From Brugia malayi (lineage: Eukaryota; Nematoda; Chromadorea; Rhabditida; Onchocercidae), in assembly GCF_000002995.4 (NCBI RefSeq), contig NW_025062479.1, forward strand, positions 22,874,721 through 22,938,720: a DNA stretch of 64,000 bases. Reading direction: 5' to 3'. Shown here piece after piece: positions 42,101 through 54,749 of the stretch (the stretch's first letter is position 1; the number at the start of each line of letters is the position of its first letter). Made by a program: the position numbers and the translations under genes. The notes beneath the pieces were generated by a model. That model was not told where the DNA came from and made no database searches. It saw only the letters and a list, made by a program, of their open reading frames with translations.

Positions 42101-44539
42101 GAACTAATCTTCTTAACCTTTTTGACTTTATTTTACTAAAAGAAATAGATCAATATATATTTATTGAATTATTTATTCGATGACAACAAAATTTAAAGCT
42201 TTTTTTGAAATCATTTATTAATATCTGAATTTTTGGTAATTTTTCTTAAGTAAAAAAAAAAAAAAAATTATGAAAAAAAGAAGATATAAAGATAAAAAAG
42301 TAAAAGAAAAAACTGAAAATTAAAAGATAAATCTGAAAAAAGTTAATTTAAAAAAAAAAAAAGAAGTTAAACTTATCTGCACTGTTTCATTTATTGTTGT
42401 CATGCATTCATCAAAAATAATCGTTAATTTTTTTAAATTTTCATTAAAAGCTTCAATTCATCCATAACTCTTTCATCTTCTTATTAATTAATTTGATAAT
42501 GCGAATTTTTCATTTTTTTTTTTTTCAATTTTATTGACAAAACAAAAAGTTGTTGAGAATTTAATAAATATATGTGTATTAAAACTTACTTATAAATTAA
42601 ACAAACAAACAAAAAAAAAAAAAGTTGTATGTAACTTTATAAATTTTCAAATTAAATGTGTAAATTTTGTTAAAATACAAAATTTCAATTACATTAAAAA
42701 ATTTTTTTCATCAAATATTATCATAGTTTAGTAAATAACTGATACGGAAATGATTGATTACATATATTTAATAACTTTTGATTAATCATTCATTTCATTT
42801 TTGCTCATTTCAGTTATTTGCACGGAAATGATAATAATAAAAAGAAGCCATAGAGTGTAATATTTCATTGGAATTCAAAATCTAACATCTGTTAAACTTT
42901 TTTAATTACTAATTTCACTTACTTTAATTAAATCAATAATTTGTTTGCTCTTCGATGTTTCATTTTAATTCACACCAATAATTTCATAGCATTTTAGAAA
43001 TGTAACATTTTTATAAAATAAATGAAATGAAATAACATAAAAAATATAATATTAATTAATGCAAAAATAATTTGTCTATTTCTTAATTTTTGAGATTGTT
43101 TGAGCAAAATATGCAAAATGTAATAAATACTAATTGAATAGCAATTAACTGCACTGTAATTAATGCAATAACAAAAAATAAAAGTATGAAAGATAATTTA
43201 AAAAAAAAAAAATATTTAAGTTTACATAGCAATTTATTGATGCATTAATTAAGAAAAATTATATTATGTTAGATAATTTATTGATTTATTTAAAATTCAA
43301 AAAAAAAAAAAAAAAAAAAACAAAGTTTTAAATTTATTTGAAATTCGAATAAAAACTATTAAAATGAATGAGATATGTGTTTTTTTTTTCTTTTTGTATT
43401 TCAATAAATGAAAATATTTGAAGAAAAAAATTGAGCCTTTGAATGCGTAATTTAAATAACGAAATTTGAGCAAAGTAAGTTACAACAATTTAAAATGATC
43501 ATGATGATTAATACACGTAGAGAAAAGTAAAAGGCCAAAATGACTGGGCCAATGAATGATGATGAAAGTGTGGCCTGGGAGTTATGTTGCCATTCACTTA
43601 AAGTTGCTGTCTCAAATGATAGTTTGGCCCTAAAATGAATGAAAGACAATTTCTAAACTTATTCCCCAAAACAAAAGAAAAAAAAAAGAGTATTATAATT
43701 GCGGCAATTTTTCATTGTTATCGTAAACAGCTGAAATAAATAGCCAAGGAAATTTTTGAACTCAAAATTTTATTTTAATTATTAGAATTATGAGAGAGAG
43801 GGAAAGAGTTAAATTTTCATTTTGTAAAATATCCATTTGAAATTTTAGCACAACAACAAATATTAATTTAGTTCAAATTTCAACCAAAAATTATGTATTT
43901 AAAAAAAAAAAAAAATTTTTAATAGAGCTTTAAATTTTATATATATTCTATTGCTTTCTTTCTCATCTCTGTCTTTTTATAATTTCTTAATTTAAATTAT
44001 TACATTTATTGTTGAGTTTTGAGTTTAAATTTTATAATGACTTTTTTTTTAATAATAATTTAAGTTTTAAATTTTATAATAAATTTCACATTAATTTCAT
44101 AAATGATTTTTGATGAGTTGTACATAATGTAAACTTATAAGTTAAAAATTTTTTTTTAAATTACTTATTTATTCTTATCCATTGAAAACTTTTTGCTTAT
44201 CATTTTTCAGTTTTCCTTGAATAATATTTCATGCATTCGCAATAATTTGCAATTTATGACATTTATTAGAGATGTTATTAGTCATAAGATTTAGTAAACA
44301 AAAAATAAATAAAAGATTAGTAAACAAAAAATAAATAAAAGCAAAAGACTTATTCTGAGATCAGTAATTAACATTATTATTAGAAACTCGTACTGATTAT
44401 TTCTTAATTATATTTAGTCAATTTTTGAAAAAAAAAAAAAAAAAGACTTCATTTGGTATTTAAAAATTTTGAGTGCTTCATAATTCTCTGTGAATTTTTC
44501 GTTAAATGAGAAATTATGATTTGTTGAACTTTGTTTTAG
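36171..44539. other. 8.4-kb low-complexity intergenic region
   Basis: No convincing gene on either strand apart from the island at 43.5 kb. The region is packed with A/T runs plus purine or pyrimidine tracts: GA repeats at 39165-39190, GAAA then GA at 39477-39528, GA at 41313-41333, CT at 41494-41535 and 41740-41755, and GT at 39918-39950. A 30-bp direct repeat (TGCTAATAATTTTAATACTT) occurs at about 38770-38820. A slightly GC-richer patch at 36760-36825 may belong to the stomatin promoter. Confidence 0.65.
43500..43640. other. Exon-like island, strand ambiguous
   Basis: About 140 bases with normal base composition in a sea of A/T runs. On minus, an acceptor CATTTTAG leads into a 38-codon open run beginning AKLSFETATLSEWQHNSQ and ending at a GTATTA donor candidate (TCTCTACGT|GTATTA). 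On plus, an ATG at 43540 opens a 32-codon frame (MTGPMNDDESVAWELCCHSL) ending in TGA at 43636-43638. Both are open, so base composition cannot decide. I recognise neither product. It could be an alternative 5' exon of the stomatin gene (same strand, 7.3 kb upstream), part of an unknown gene, or conserved non-coding DNA. Confidence 0.3.
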
Positions 44540-44849
44540 AATATGATAAATCGGAAAGTTCAGATGGAATTACAGGAAACTAAACGATATCTGAGAAATG
44601 AAAATGAGATTTTCCGGATCAGGTATATGAATTTAAATGAATTTGATGATTCATTTATAAAATAATTGTTCTCAGTTATTGTACCACTACTGCTATTACT
44701 ATTATTATTAAATCATAGAATGAAATTCTTTTTTTCTTCTTTTAATTCTTGCCAAATTGGGACATATATAAAATTTCATCTGAATCTAATCGTATGTCTT
44801 AATTTGTTATCTTCGAATAATTTTTTTTTTTTTCTCCTCTTCCTCCACC

Positions 44850-44894
<45 letters not shown>

Positions 44895-47169
44895 TCCTAT
44901 TTCTTAAATGGAAATGCAAATATAATTATTGTATTTGAGAAAATGAATTGAAGAAAGTGACGTAATTTTTAACGGAAAGACGAAAAGTAATATTGCCAGT
45001 TCATAAATAGTAGAAAATCAAATTTAAAAGCAAAAATTCTCTCAATAATTGAGATTTTTGCTAGAGGCAAATCAACTTTTTACATCTTTTTTTCCTCTTT
45101 TTTTTTTTTTTTTTGGATATTCTCATATAAATATTTGTTTGAAGTATTATGAATGAGTTAATTTTGAATTTATAACGAGAAAAAGTTTAATAATAGAATT
45201 TTTCCTTCAAAATATAATAATCGCATTAGGAAATATTTGAAAAAAAAAAAAAAAACTTATTAATCTTAAAAATGAATATACTTAAAATATGAGCGAGAAA
45301 AGAACACTGTTACAGATAATTTTTGCAAAAAAAAAAAAAAAAAAGAAAAATTACTTCTCAACAAGAAAACGAAACTATTTAAGAAAATCAAAGTATTCAA
45401 AAAAAAGATGAAAAAGATTGTAAGAAAAAAACTTGTCCAAAAAAAAAAAAAAAAAAGAAATTTTTGATAAAAAAATAGGCAACAAAATTAATGGATATGA
45501 AATGAATGTTTCATTTGAAATTACTAATAAATAAATATTAATAAATTTAATTATTAATAAATATTTTCAGCTATACATTTGTTATAAAATTACATTTTAA
45601 TTAATGCACATTTGTAATTTGCAGTTATTGGGAATAATTTAATAAATGTTTCAATCTGAGTAAACAAAAAAAAAAAAAAAAAAAAAAAAAAAAGGAATAG
45701 CATCGTTTCATATTATAATGAATTATAAGAAAATAACATTTCTTTGAGAAAACTTTTTTGTAAGATCTATACAGTAATTTATTATAGTATGAAATCAAAA
45801 TACAGTATACATGAAATAAAAACAAATTTTCAAATCAGCAATTATTTAAAATTTAAAAATGAATTTATTCAAGTAAACATATTGTAGCCTTTTTCAAGAA
45901 AAAAAGAATCGCGTCGTTTCATATTATAATGAATTATAGGAAAATAACATTTCTCTGAGAAAACTTTTTTGTAAGATTTATACAGTAATTTATTACAGTA
46001 TGAAATCAAAATACAGTATGCATGAGGTAAAAACAAATTTGCAAATCAACAATTATTTAAAATTTAAAAATGAATTTATTCAAGCAAATATATTGTAGTA
46101 TTTTTTCAAAAAAAAGTAATAATAACGCTTATCTCATTATGTTGAACAATTATATTACATTTGTGCTGTTTATGCTTTTTGTGATAACAAATTTTACATC
46201 AAACAATAATTATTACTCAGCAAGTAATAATTATCATTTGCTAGTACAATAGTAAATTTCATCAAAAAATTGACATTCTCGATGGATTAAAATTTCTAAA
46301 TAAAAGTATGAAGTCTGCTTTAATAAATATGAACCCATTTAGATTATTAATATTTTTTTTATTCGTTATTAGGACTTACAAAAAAATTAATAAATTTCAA
46401 AAAATTTTAAATCACGACGTAAAAAAAAAAAAGAGAAAAAAAGTAGCAGAATGAAAGTTACGTTGGATTTGATTTAAAAAAAAATTAAAAGAAGATTTAA
46501 AAAAAAAAAAAAAAAATAAAAAAAATGAGTGGAAGAAAATGAGCGAAAAAATAAAATAAGGAACAATTGTATGATTGAAATGGGTTATAATTTATAACAA
46601 AACAAATTAATCAATCTTAAATTATTTTAACTTAGAAATTAAATCCGAAATTTTAATTTTCAAAATTTCTTTCTACTAAGAGAAAAATTTTCTCATTTTT
46701 GTTGATTAGTTTGCTGCTAAATTTCAGTTTTTCATTCTGTTAAATTGTATTGTACTTTAAAAACTATAATTGTCAAATTTCATTCTGTCAAACTTTTTTT
46801 TTTTTTCGTAATACAAATAAATTTATCAATTCTTGCTAAATATAAACCTTAATAATGAGTATAGCTTCATTTTTTTTTTTGACAAAAATAGTAGTAAAAT
46901 AAATTTCAAAAGTTCAATTCATCATCAAACATAATTGGAATTGAAAGTAATTTGAAAATTAAAATATCAATAAAAGTAAACATATATAACTAAAAAAAAA
47001 AAAAGGAAAAAGTCAAATACTTTGTCATTTTGTTATCAAAGTGACAATTTTATTCAGTAATAAAAAATTATAAATTTCCCAAATATCTTATCAAATATTG
47101 ATCTTATCACTGTTTGATATGCTATCATTTTCGAGAGCACAAATTAAGGAGCTGAGCAATTATGTGTAA
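44540..47169 (+). CDS. Tentative two-exon coiled-coil ORF (37 aa) or 3' end of a larger gene
   Basis: Exon 44540-44622 follows a TTGTTTTAG acceptor, starts AATATG and ends at a GTATAT donor in phase 2. The continuing exon 47136-47169 follows TTTTCGAG and keeps the frame to TAA (47167-47169). From the ATG at 44543 the product is 37 residues: a basic start (MINRKVQ), then heptad-spaced MELQETKRYLRNENEIF and RIRAQIKELSNYV, a clear amphipathic helix like a leucine-zipper tail. Either this is a trans-spliced microprotein or the last exons of a bZIP or coiled-coil protein whose earlier exons I could not find. The 2.5-kb intron contains the 210-bp duplication. The second acceptor is weak. Confidence 0.35.
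44840..44892. repeat. CT microsatellite
   Basis: A pyrimidine tract with an uninterrupted TC run at about 44855-44891, inside the putative intron of the small coiled-coil ORF. The plus-strand open frame across it is Leu/Ser repeat only. Confidence 0.95.
45692..46115. repeat. Tandem duplication, about 210 bp, two copies
   Basis: Copies at about 45692-45901 and 45902-46115 share GTTTCATATTATAATGAATT, GAAAATAACATTTCT, GAGAAAACTTTTTTGTAAGA, TATGAAATCAAAATACAGTA and AAATGAATTTATTCAAG with only scattered substitutions. The array begins directly after a 30-base A-run. Each copy contains a Met/Lys/Phe-rich open stretch but no convincing coding pattern. Confidence 0.85.
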
Positions 47170-48249
47170 GCAATATTAACTAAAATGTCACTTATAACTT
47201 CCTGAATTCCAGTTAGTCTCGAATACTACCAAATTATGAGAAATTTAAAAATCATATTAAATCTATCAAAATCATTTTTAAAAGCAAATTTTAGCCTTAT
47301 TTTATTTTATTAATTTTTTTTCCCTCATTTTTCTTTTCTTTTGAAGCGTCAAATAAATATTTTCATAATTTTAAAATCAATATAAAAACTTAATTGAATA
47401 CCAAATTTCATAATTTTAAAATCACTAACAAAAAAAAAAAAAGAAAAACGATTTTAAAATTAAAATTTAAAATTACTAAAGGAAAAATATTTTCATTTTA
47501 TTAATTTTGTTTTGTTAATTTTTTTCTTTTTCTTTTGAAGCGAACATAGCATTAACATTTCAAGAACTAATCTTTTTGTAATCTTTGCTCTTCAAACAAA
47601 TTCATCGATTATTTCGCTTTGTTTTTTAAATGATATCGTAGTAAACAATTAAATATTTACAATGATTTTTTGTAAAATAATTTTTATAATTTTTAGAAAA
47701 AATAAATTCATACAAAAAAAAAAAAAAAAAAAACATTTAGATGAAATGTCCTGCATTCGTGATAAGTTTGATTTTTACATTAAATTTATCACTGATTACT
47801 ATAATTATCACAAGAATATTACATGATAGATGAATGTTTTCATGACTGTTGCAAACTATAATGATGACACCATGTGACATTCGGACAGATGGTGGTGAAA
47901 TATGAATTGTCTCATTTAAGACTTCATTTGAAGTATTACTCGATGTTACTCTAACTTAAGTACAAGCAGTTCAGATTAAATTAAAATCTCTCATAAATTT
48001 GTTGCTATCACTATTTCTTTTGATTTTTTTTTCAACTAAAATGGCAGTTTTTTTAATTTGGGAAATAATTTATTAGCTTAATTCAAAATTGACAATTTAT
48101 AATTTTTAAAAATTGAAATTACAATTATTTGTGTATTTATTTTTTTTTTCTCTGCTCAATAAAATTTAAATAACATATCAGTTGTGAGTTAAAGATTTTG
48201 TAACTATCAAATTACTAAAGTATCATTACAACAGGTTTTTTTTTTTTAG
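47170..48249. other. Spacer upstream of NCBP1
   Basis: AT-rich with poly-A runs. A patch of mixed composition at about 47830-47960 (TTGCAAACTATAATGATGAC, ACATTCGGACAGATGGTGGT) may include the NCBP1 promoter. The spacer ends in a T-run and TTTAG at 48248-48249, the probable trans-splice acceptor nine bases before the NCBP1 ATG. Confidence 0.55.
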
Positions 48250-48258
48250 AATAAGGAG

Positions 48259-51200
48259 ATGATGTGTGATGAAGAAGAGAAGGAACGAAATAGTCGTTCA
48301 GATTTTGTTATCAGTAATAGAGGTCGCAATTATCATCAGAGACGAAATTTTGGCGATGGTAATTATCAAAGACGAAATTTTGGTGATTTTAGTGGACAGG
48401 ATGATGGTGGAGATCAACGAGAAAGGCGACGACATGTTGGTTTGGAAGAAGGTAAATTTGTTTACATTTTCGAAAGGAAAAAAAAAATGTGCTTAAATAA
48501 AAGCTAAATAGAGTTAGAAATACATTGATGAAATAAATTATATGAATAAACTATTTTGAATTTTTAATAAGTAATGGAATTGTTGTAGATGACATTTTAT
48601 ATAAGCGTAAACGACATGGATCAGATACGGTGGAAGATGAAATTATGCATAAATTAACAGAATTGTTGACACATGTTGGTGAGAAGGTATGTTAAAATTA
48701 TGTTTTGGTGATTTACCGTTTCATTGTGACATTGCTATTCATGAAACATACATTATTGTAGTCCATTATACTAGTTTAGTAATACTGGTGAAAAGCAATT
48801 CAACGGTTAAGATGGTTTTCTCATATGATTAGAAAATGAAAAGAATAGTGAAATGACCAGAAAGATAAAGAAAACTGCGTATTCTTGCTTGGTTAAACTT
48901 TAAGTTTAATGTTCTAAATGAATTTGTCATATTCAAAAATAAATTTTTGCTTCGATTTTCTCTCTGTAAAGTCTTTTCAGAGCAGTTCATCCTTAGAATC
49001 AAATTTAGAAAGTCTAGCGCAAGTTCTGGAAACAGATTTGGACACATACAAAGAACATATTATTGATATTCTTGTGAAATGGTAAGTTTAGTTTATTTCA
49101 AATATTTACACATTTACATTTCAATGCATTACTAATCACAATATCTGGTCAGTATTTTATTGGAATAAAATTCCGGTAACTTTTCTCTCTAATATTCTAT
49201 ATTTTAGTGTATACAGTATGCCAAATAAACTAACAATTTATTCCACTTTGGTTGGATTGTTGAATGCTAAGAAATACAATTTCGGTGCGGAGGTGCTACA
49301 TTTTATTTTATTTTATTTTTTTTTTTTGATTCTTTTGATTTTTGTTGCATTTCATTCATCATTTATTCAGTCCTTCTCTTTCACTCATCATTTTAATTTA
49401 CAGCTTTTGGACAAACTTCTTTCAAGATTGAACGAATTGATGAAAACAAATGATTTTGATCACGCTTTATATGTTGTAAAATTTTCAACTCTTATGTTTT
49501 TTTCTTTTTTTTTCCACTAACTTTTTGATTTTGTATTCATTAGAGTTATAGTTGAGTATTTTTCTAGAGAACTGATAAATCAAAATTGGTAATTTGAGTA
49601 GAATTTTTAAGATAAAAATTTCAGAGATATTCAGAAAAGCTTCCCTATGATTAATTATTTGTTTACTGAATTTCGATATTATTTTTTGTAAGATTTGTAA
49701 CTCATACTTTCTGTTTCAGGTGATATTTTTCTCTGATTTGGTCAACTGTAGGGTAATCACAGTAGATTCATTTGTTGATTTCCTTGGAGATCTTATAAAC
49801 AGTGCTTCCCAAACAGGTATACCGCAGGTAATGGCTTCATATTTCACTTTTTTATTTCTATTAGATATTTCACTTTTTATTAGATATTTTATTAGATAGT
49901 TTTTATTTTTCGGTTATTGGCCAAATCGTCCCATTAAGAAGATTAGATTTGATTAAGAAGTCACTTTTTTTTCAGGTAAGGCGTGATTGGTTTGTCTATG
50001 TATTTTTACATTGTCTTCCTTGGGTTGGCCAAGAGCTTGCCGAAAAGAATGAAGAACAATTAAGTGCTATGTTGGATATTGTTGAAAGTTATCTGCAGTC
50101 TCGAAATAAGGAGCATGTAAAGGTATATTAGGATTTTAATTTTTGTCAAATTGTCTTTTCAAGTGAATAAGTGATTTAAATGTCATTTATTATTTTGATC
50201 TCATATTTTCTCCACTCTAATAAATTCTAATAATCTACAGATTCTACAAGTTTGGATGAAATCAATTCATGAACAAGAAGAATATTTGGATTGTTTATGG
50301 GCACAAATTATGAAATTACGATCTGATAAATGGAAGGAAAAGTTTATCACTCGTCATTATGTTGCTTTTGATGGAACGTTAGCGGATGCGCTGCAGCATA
50401 GTTTACCAAGGCATAGTTTTTTGATTTGATTTTTTCATGCCTTATTCTTTACAATGTATGTGAAAAAAGGTAAACAAAGGAAGAAAAGATAAAAGAATAG
50501 CATTCATCTTCATTCTTAAGATTTTTTGACTACTATTTAATTTTATGTCTCTGAGATGAATTACCATTATTTTCATCTCATATGTGAAGCTTATTTTCAC
50601 TGGATTTTACTATGTTTAGCTATTTTTTCTTGTCGTTAAATTAATTTAATCACTCTTTTTAACTTTCTCTTTATTTTAGTTTTGAGCCACCACCACATAC
50701 AACAAGTAGTATCTATCCTCTTCCTAGTGTGGTATTCCGTTTTTTTGATTATGCTGATTGTCCAGATGATGTAAGTTCTTTACATTTACGAATCTCGAAG
50801 TTTTTTTATTCAAATTTCAGCAGTATAGTTTGTTTCAGATTGGTTTTTCTCAGCTGGAAATATTCATCTTTTTATTATTGCATTCATAATATTTTATACA
50901 TTTTAGGGACCGGTTCTTCCTGGTGCACATTCCATAGAACGATTCCTAGTTGAAGAGGAATTGCGGTGGATTTTGGATCAAGAAAAGACAAATAGGAAGA
51001 AATGGTATGTACACTTTAAATGAGGTTTCTTTTTTTTGTTTTTCTATGATAATTTTTGTTTCACTACAATACTTTTTTTTTGCATTTAGTCTTATTTCAT
51101 AAGATATCTAATCAGACTGATAGCTCGTTAATTCATCTGCATTCCATCTGCATTTGTCGCTGTTATTTTGTTAAGTTTTCGAATTTTAGTGCTTCAAGAT

Positions 51201-54200
51201 TGTTGGAATACGATAAACGTACACTGGTACCAATAAACTATGTTATATTAGAAGTGATTTTTTCCCAATTGTTTCATTTGCCCGAAGCACCAACTCGATT
51301 AATATTTTATGGAAGTTTATTGATTGAATTGTGCAAAACTAAAAGTATGCCTCAGGTAAATAAATTTTGATTAGTCATTCTTTGATGGTTTATTTCTCCA
51401 AATTTGTTATTAACAAAAATTGGACCTATTTATCATTCAAATGATTTGTTTTAAGCTCATTTTGTTCAGTGCTTTCTTGAAAGAAACAAATTACTGACTC
51501 ATGTGTCTTTGCTTTTGTATTTCGGAATAGCAATACATACTTTTTTATTCTAGATGAGACCGAAAGAATAAGCATGTTCTTTTATCTTTCAATTTATTTA
51601 CTTGATGCAATTTAATTTCTTTTGATTGTATAAGCATGAGTTTCAAGTATTAATGTTTTAATATTTAAATCAGTTTTCATTAAATTTCTTTCAGGTAATA
51701 GCACAGGCTGCTGAAATATTTTACCAAAGAATAGATTCGATGCAAGTTGCTTGTATTGATAGGTAAACATTTCATAAATATTTTCTTATTTCAAAAGCAA
51801 AATCATCTTCTACTTTGTTGTTATATTGCAGATTAATTGACTGGTTCAGCTATCACATGTCAAATTTTGAGTACCGATGGTCTTGGTCGGATTGGAGTGA
51901 CTGTATTGAATTAGATCGTCTTGCTCCGAAGCATATGTTCGTACGAGAGGTGATTGGATTGCAATATTTCGTTTAGTACTTTCTTGACTGCATCAATTTG
52001 TATTTTGCTAGCTTCGAACGTGAGAGGATTTGAAATTTCTGATGAAAAACTACTATAAATAGTTTAAACAATAGTAATTTCGTTACACAGGTACTGGATA
52101 AGTGTATGCGATTATCATATCATCAAAGATTAACAGAATTTTTACCTGCTGCATTTGAAAAAATGATACCGCAGAAGCCTATCATATCTTATGATCTCAA
52201 TGATGGTAATTTTTTTTTATTCAAAGTTTTATGATTAGTTTTTTTAACACTGCATTCTTCAATCTCTAAAAGATGTCAAAAACGAACAAATCTGTTTTAG
52301 TATAATTTTGATAATTTGTATTTATTAGAATATGCTGCAACACACATTTTTTCATTGTTCTTCGAATAAATGGTATTTAAGGATTAATAAGTGAGATATT
52401 TTATGAAAGTTAGTTTAATTTATTTGTTTAAGATGAACATCCAGACCGTGACTTTGCTATTGTTCTTGAAAAAGCTTTCCGCGAGAAAATATCAGCTGAT
52501 GGGATGATTGATTTATTGCGTAACCAAAGTGAAAATCAAATGGATATCAATTTTAGATTATCCATTTTTTTCAAAGTATTGCTTTATTTGGCTCGAAAAA
52601 CTTTCAGTCACAATTTTGTTGCATTAACAAGGTGAGTTCATTTTGACAATATAAGACAAAATTTATTTAATTGCGTTATCTGTGATGTATAAGTTGTTTA
52701 ACCTTTAGAAAAGAGAATAAATTCTCGTAGTTTGTCAGAAAACTTTCAGTGTGTGACTTTTTTTTTTCATTTTTTTTTTCCTTGTCTTTTAATAGTCATT
52801 GCTGTACCTACATTTAATTTTCTATACTAAGCTTGTATGAGTTAATATTTAAAGATATAAAACTTTAATAAAAACATGCTAAGTTACATATATTGGCTTT
52901 CTTTGAAATTTACATGTAAATTTCCGTTTTCGTTAGATTTTACATCTTTCAAGATATTATTCAACTCTGAAGGAATTCATTGGTGGTAGGGAGGATGTGC
53001 AATTAACAATTTTACGGACACTTTATGAAACCTGGAAACTTCATGGACAGGTATATTTTCTTGTGAAATTTGCTGTATTTTTGTCGATCTTTTTTTTTTT
53101 TATGAATGATATTTATCAAGTTGTTTGCTTTGGCTCATAAATTTGTCAGATCCTCTTTACTTAAATCTCTTTTGCCTCAGAAACTAATTTATGAACTTCA
53201 TTCAGGCTATATAGATCGTCGTGCAAAGAATAATGTGATATAATTTGTGTGAATTATTTTAGAACATGCATTCCTTATTTGATGTTTACATTTTCTTACT
53301 ATGTGCAAACATTCATATATAAATATAGTTATTTTTCAGATGATTATAGTACTGGTGACAAAATTATTGAAAATGTCGTTGGTTGACGCCAGTGCTGTTG
53401 TGGCTTGGTTATTTAGTGATGAAATGAAGCCTGAGTTTGAAAGGTATAGAAAAATTTTCTCGCTATAAATACAGCAAAAGAGAAAGCTTAATTTTACTTG
53501 TAACATTTTAGATTATGGATTTGGGAAATACTAAACATAGCCCTTGAACATGTGAGTGGACATGTTCGTCGAAATAGGCAAGCAATCGAGAAGGCAAAGC
53601 TGAAAAAAGAGGAAAAAGAGTTGAATGATGAAAAGGATGATTTTGTTAGTGATTTTGTTACTGTATTCTGTTCAGAAGGATGATTCAGTGATTTTTTTTT
53701 TTTAAAAAAAAGACAAAGAACATTGTTGAATTAATACTGTTATTTCCTGAGGATTTCAAGTAATATCTTTTCTCTTTTTTTAATGAATGAATAATGTTTT
53801 TGAAGGATATGGAAACAAATGAACATGACGACATGGCTGATCCTAATGCAATGGAATCATTTGTTAAAGAAAGTGAATTTGCTGATTTACATGAGTGCTT
53901 GAAAAACTTGCTTCTTGACGTGCTCCATGTAAGTTTCTCTTAATTCTTCGTTTCTTATTTTGAAGAAATGCGAATATGAACTCCTGTATCGAAAGTGATA
54001 TCGATTGCCATTTACTGTAAAATGAACTAATGTAAACCGCAAAGTTCATTTGACATTTTGGTGTACAGTGATTCAAATTACAAATAGGTAGCTTTCAATA
54101 TTTGTAAGGATGAGTATGGCGTTCATTAGGAGGATTGTAAATAAGCAATCATTTTTGGAGTTGATAATTAAAAAGATTTTGTTTGCAGAAGTTTACCGTT

Positions 54201-54749
54201 ACCTTGACGGAACACATCGTTAATAGCGAAAGCAATGGGAATGATTTCCAGAATAATTGGTACTTATTTGTCACTGGACGTTTCAAGAATGTATTTCTAA
54301 AGGTGAAAATTTTGCTGATTTGTAATGTCATTTAGTATTTCAGGGAAAGTATCTTAGAATTGTGACGTACTTTAAGGCACGGTTTATTAGACGAAATTGA
54401 GAAAACTCTGATTTATAATTAACATTATTGAAAAGACTGTAGTAATTGAAATTGAAAGAGCTTGGACCCGTTACCGTCATGTCTCGTAGTTTTTACGCAT
54501 TATCGGAAAGGATACTTGAGGAAGGGTTATCAGTAGCAGTCAATGGATACGAGTCTGAGTAATGTTTTAACAGCTGATTTCATGTCTTATTTATTATCAG
54601 ACATTAGATCTATTCAATGATTTTCTTTTCAGTATTGGAGAGATTTATTTGAATTTCGGGAAGCACTAGAGAAAGAGCTTTTTAAGGAATTTGCTATTGA
54701 TAGCAATGTGATGGAAAATTATAATCAGTTTAAAGCACTTATGACGTAA
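48259..54749 (+). CDS. ncbp-1: Nuclear cap-binding protein subunit 1 (CBP80)
   Basis: Large subunit of the nuclear cap-binding complex, which holds CBP20 on the m7G cap of nascent RNA and links capping to splicing, export and the pioneer round of translation. Exons: 48259-48451, 48589-48686, 48981-49081, 49208-49292, 49404-49475, 49720-49827, 49976-50122, 50241-50410, 50680-50770, 50907-51004, 51190-51355, 51695-51762, 51832-51949, 52091-52205, 52433-52631, 52954-53050, 53340-53443, 53512-53644, 53806-53928, 54189-54302, 54633-54749: 2517 nt, 838 residues, slightly longer than typical CBP80. The MIF4G-type helical repeats carry diagnostic stretches: [85 protein letters not shown]. The N-terminus is disordered and Arg/Asp-rich with QRRNFGD twice. 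A Lys/Glu coiled coil follows VWAWEIL-like sequence near residues 690-720. Intron 8 uses a GC donor. The acceptor at 48249 and the 9-nt leader suggest trans-splicing. First of two adjacent ATGs chosen. Confidence 0.96.

Noticed and set aside
53864..54331. Minus-strand open frames of 70 and 60 codons
   Set aside because: Antisense to NCBP1 exons 53806-53928 and 54189-54302.
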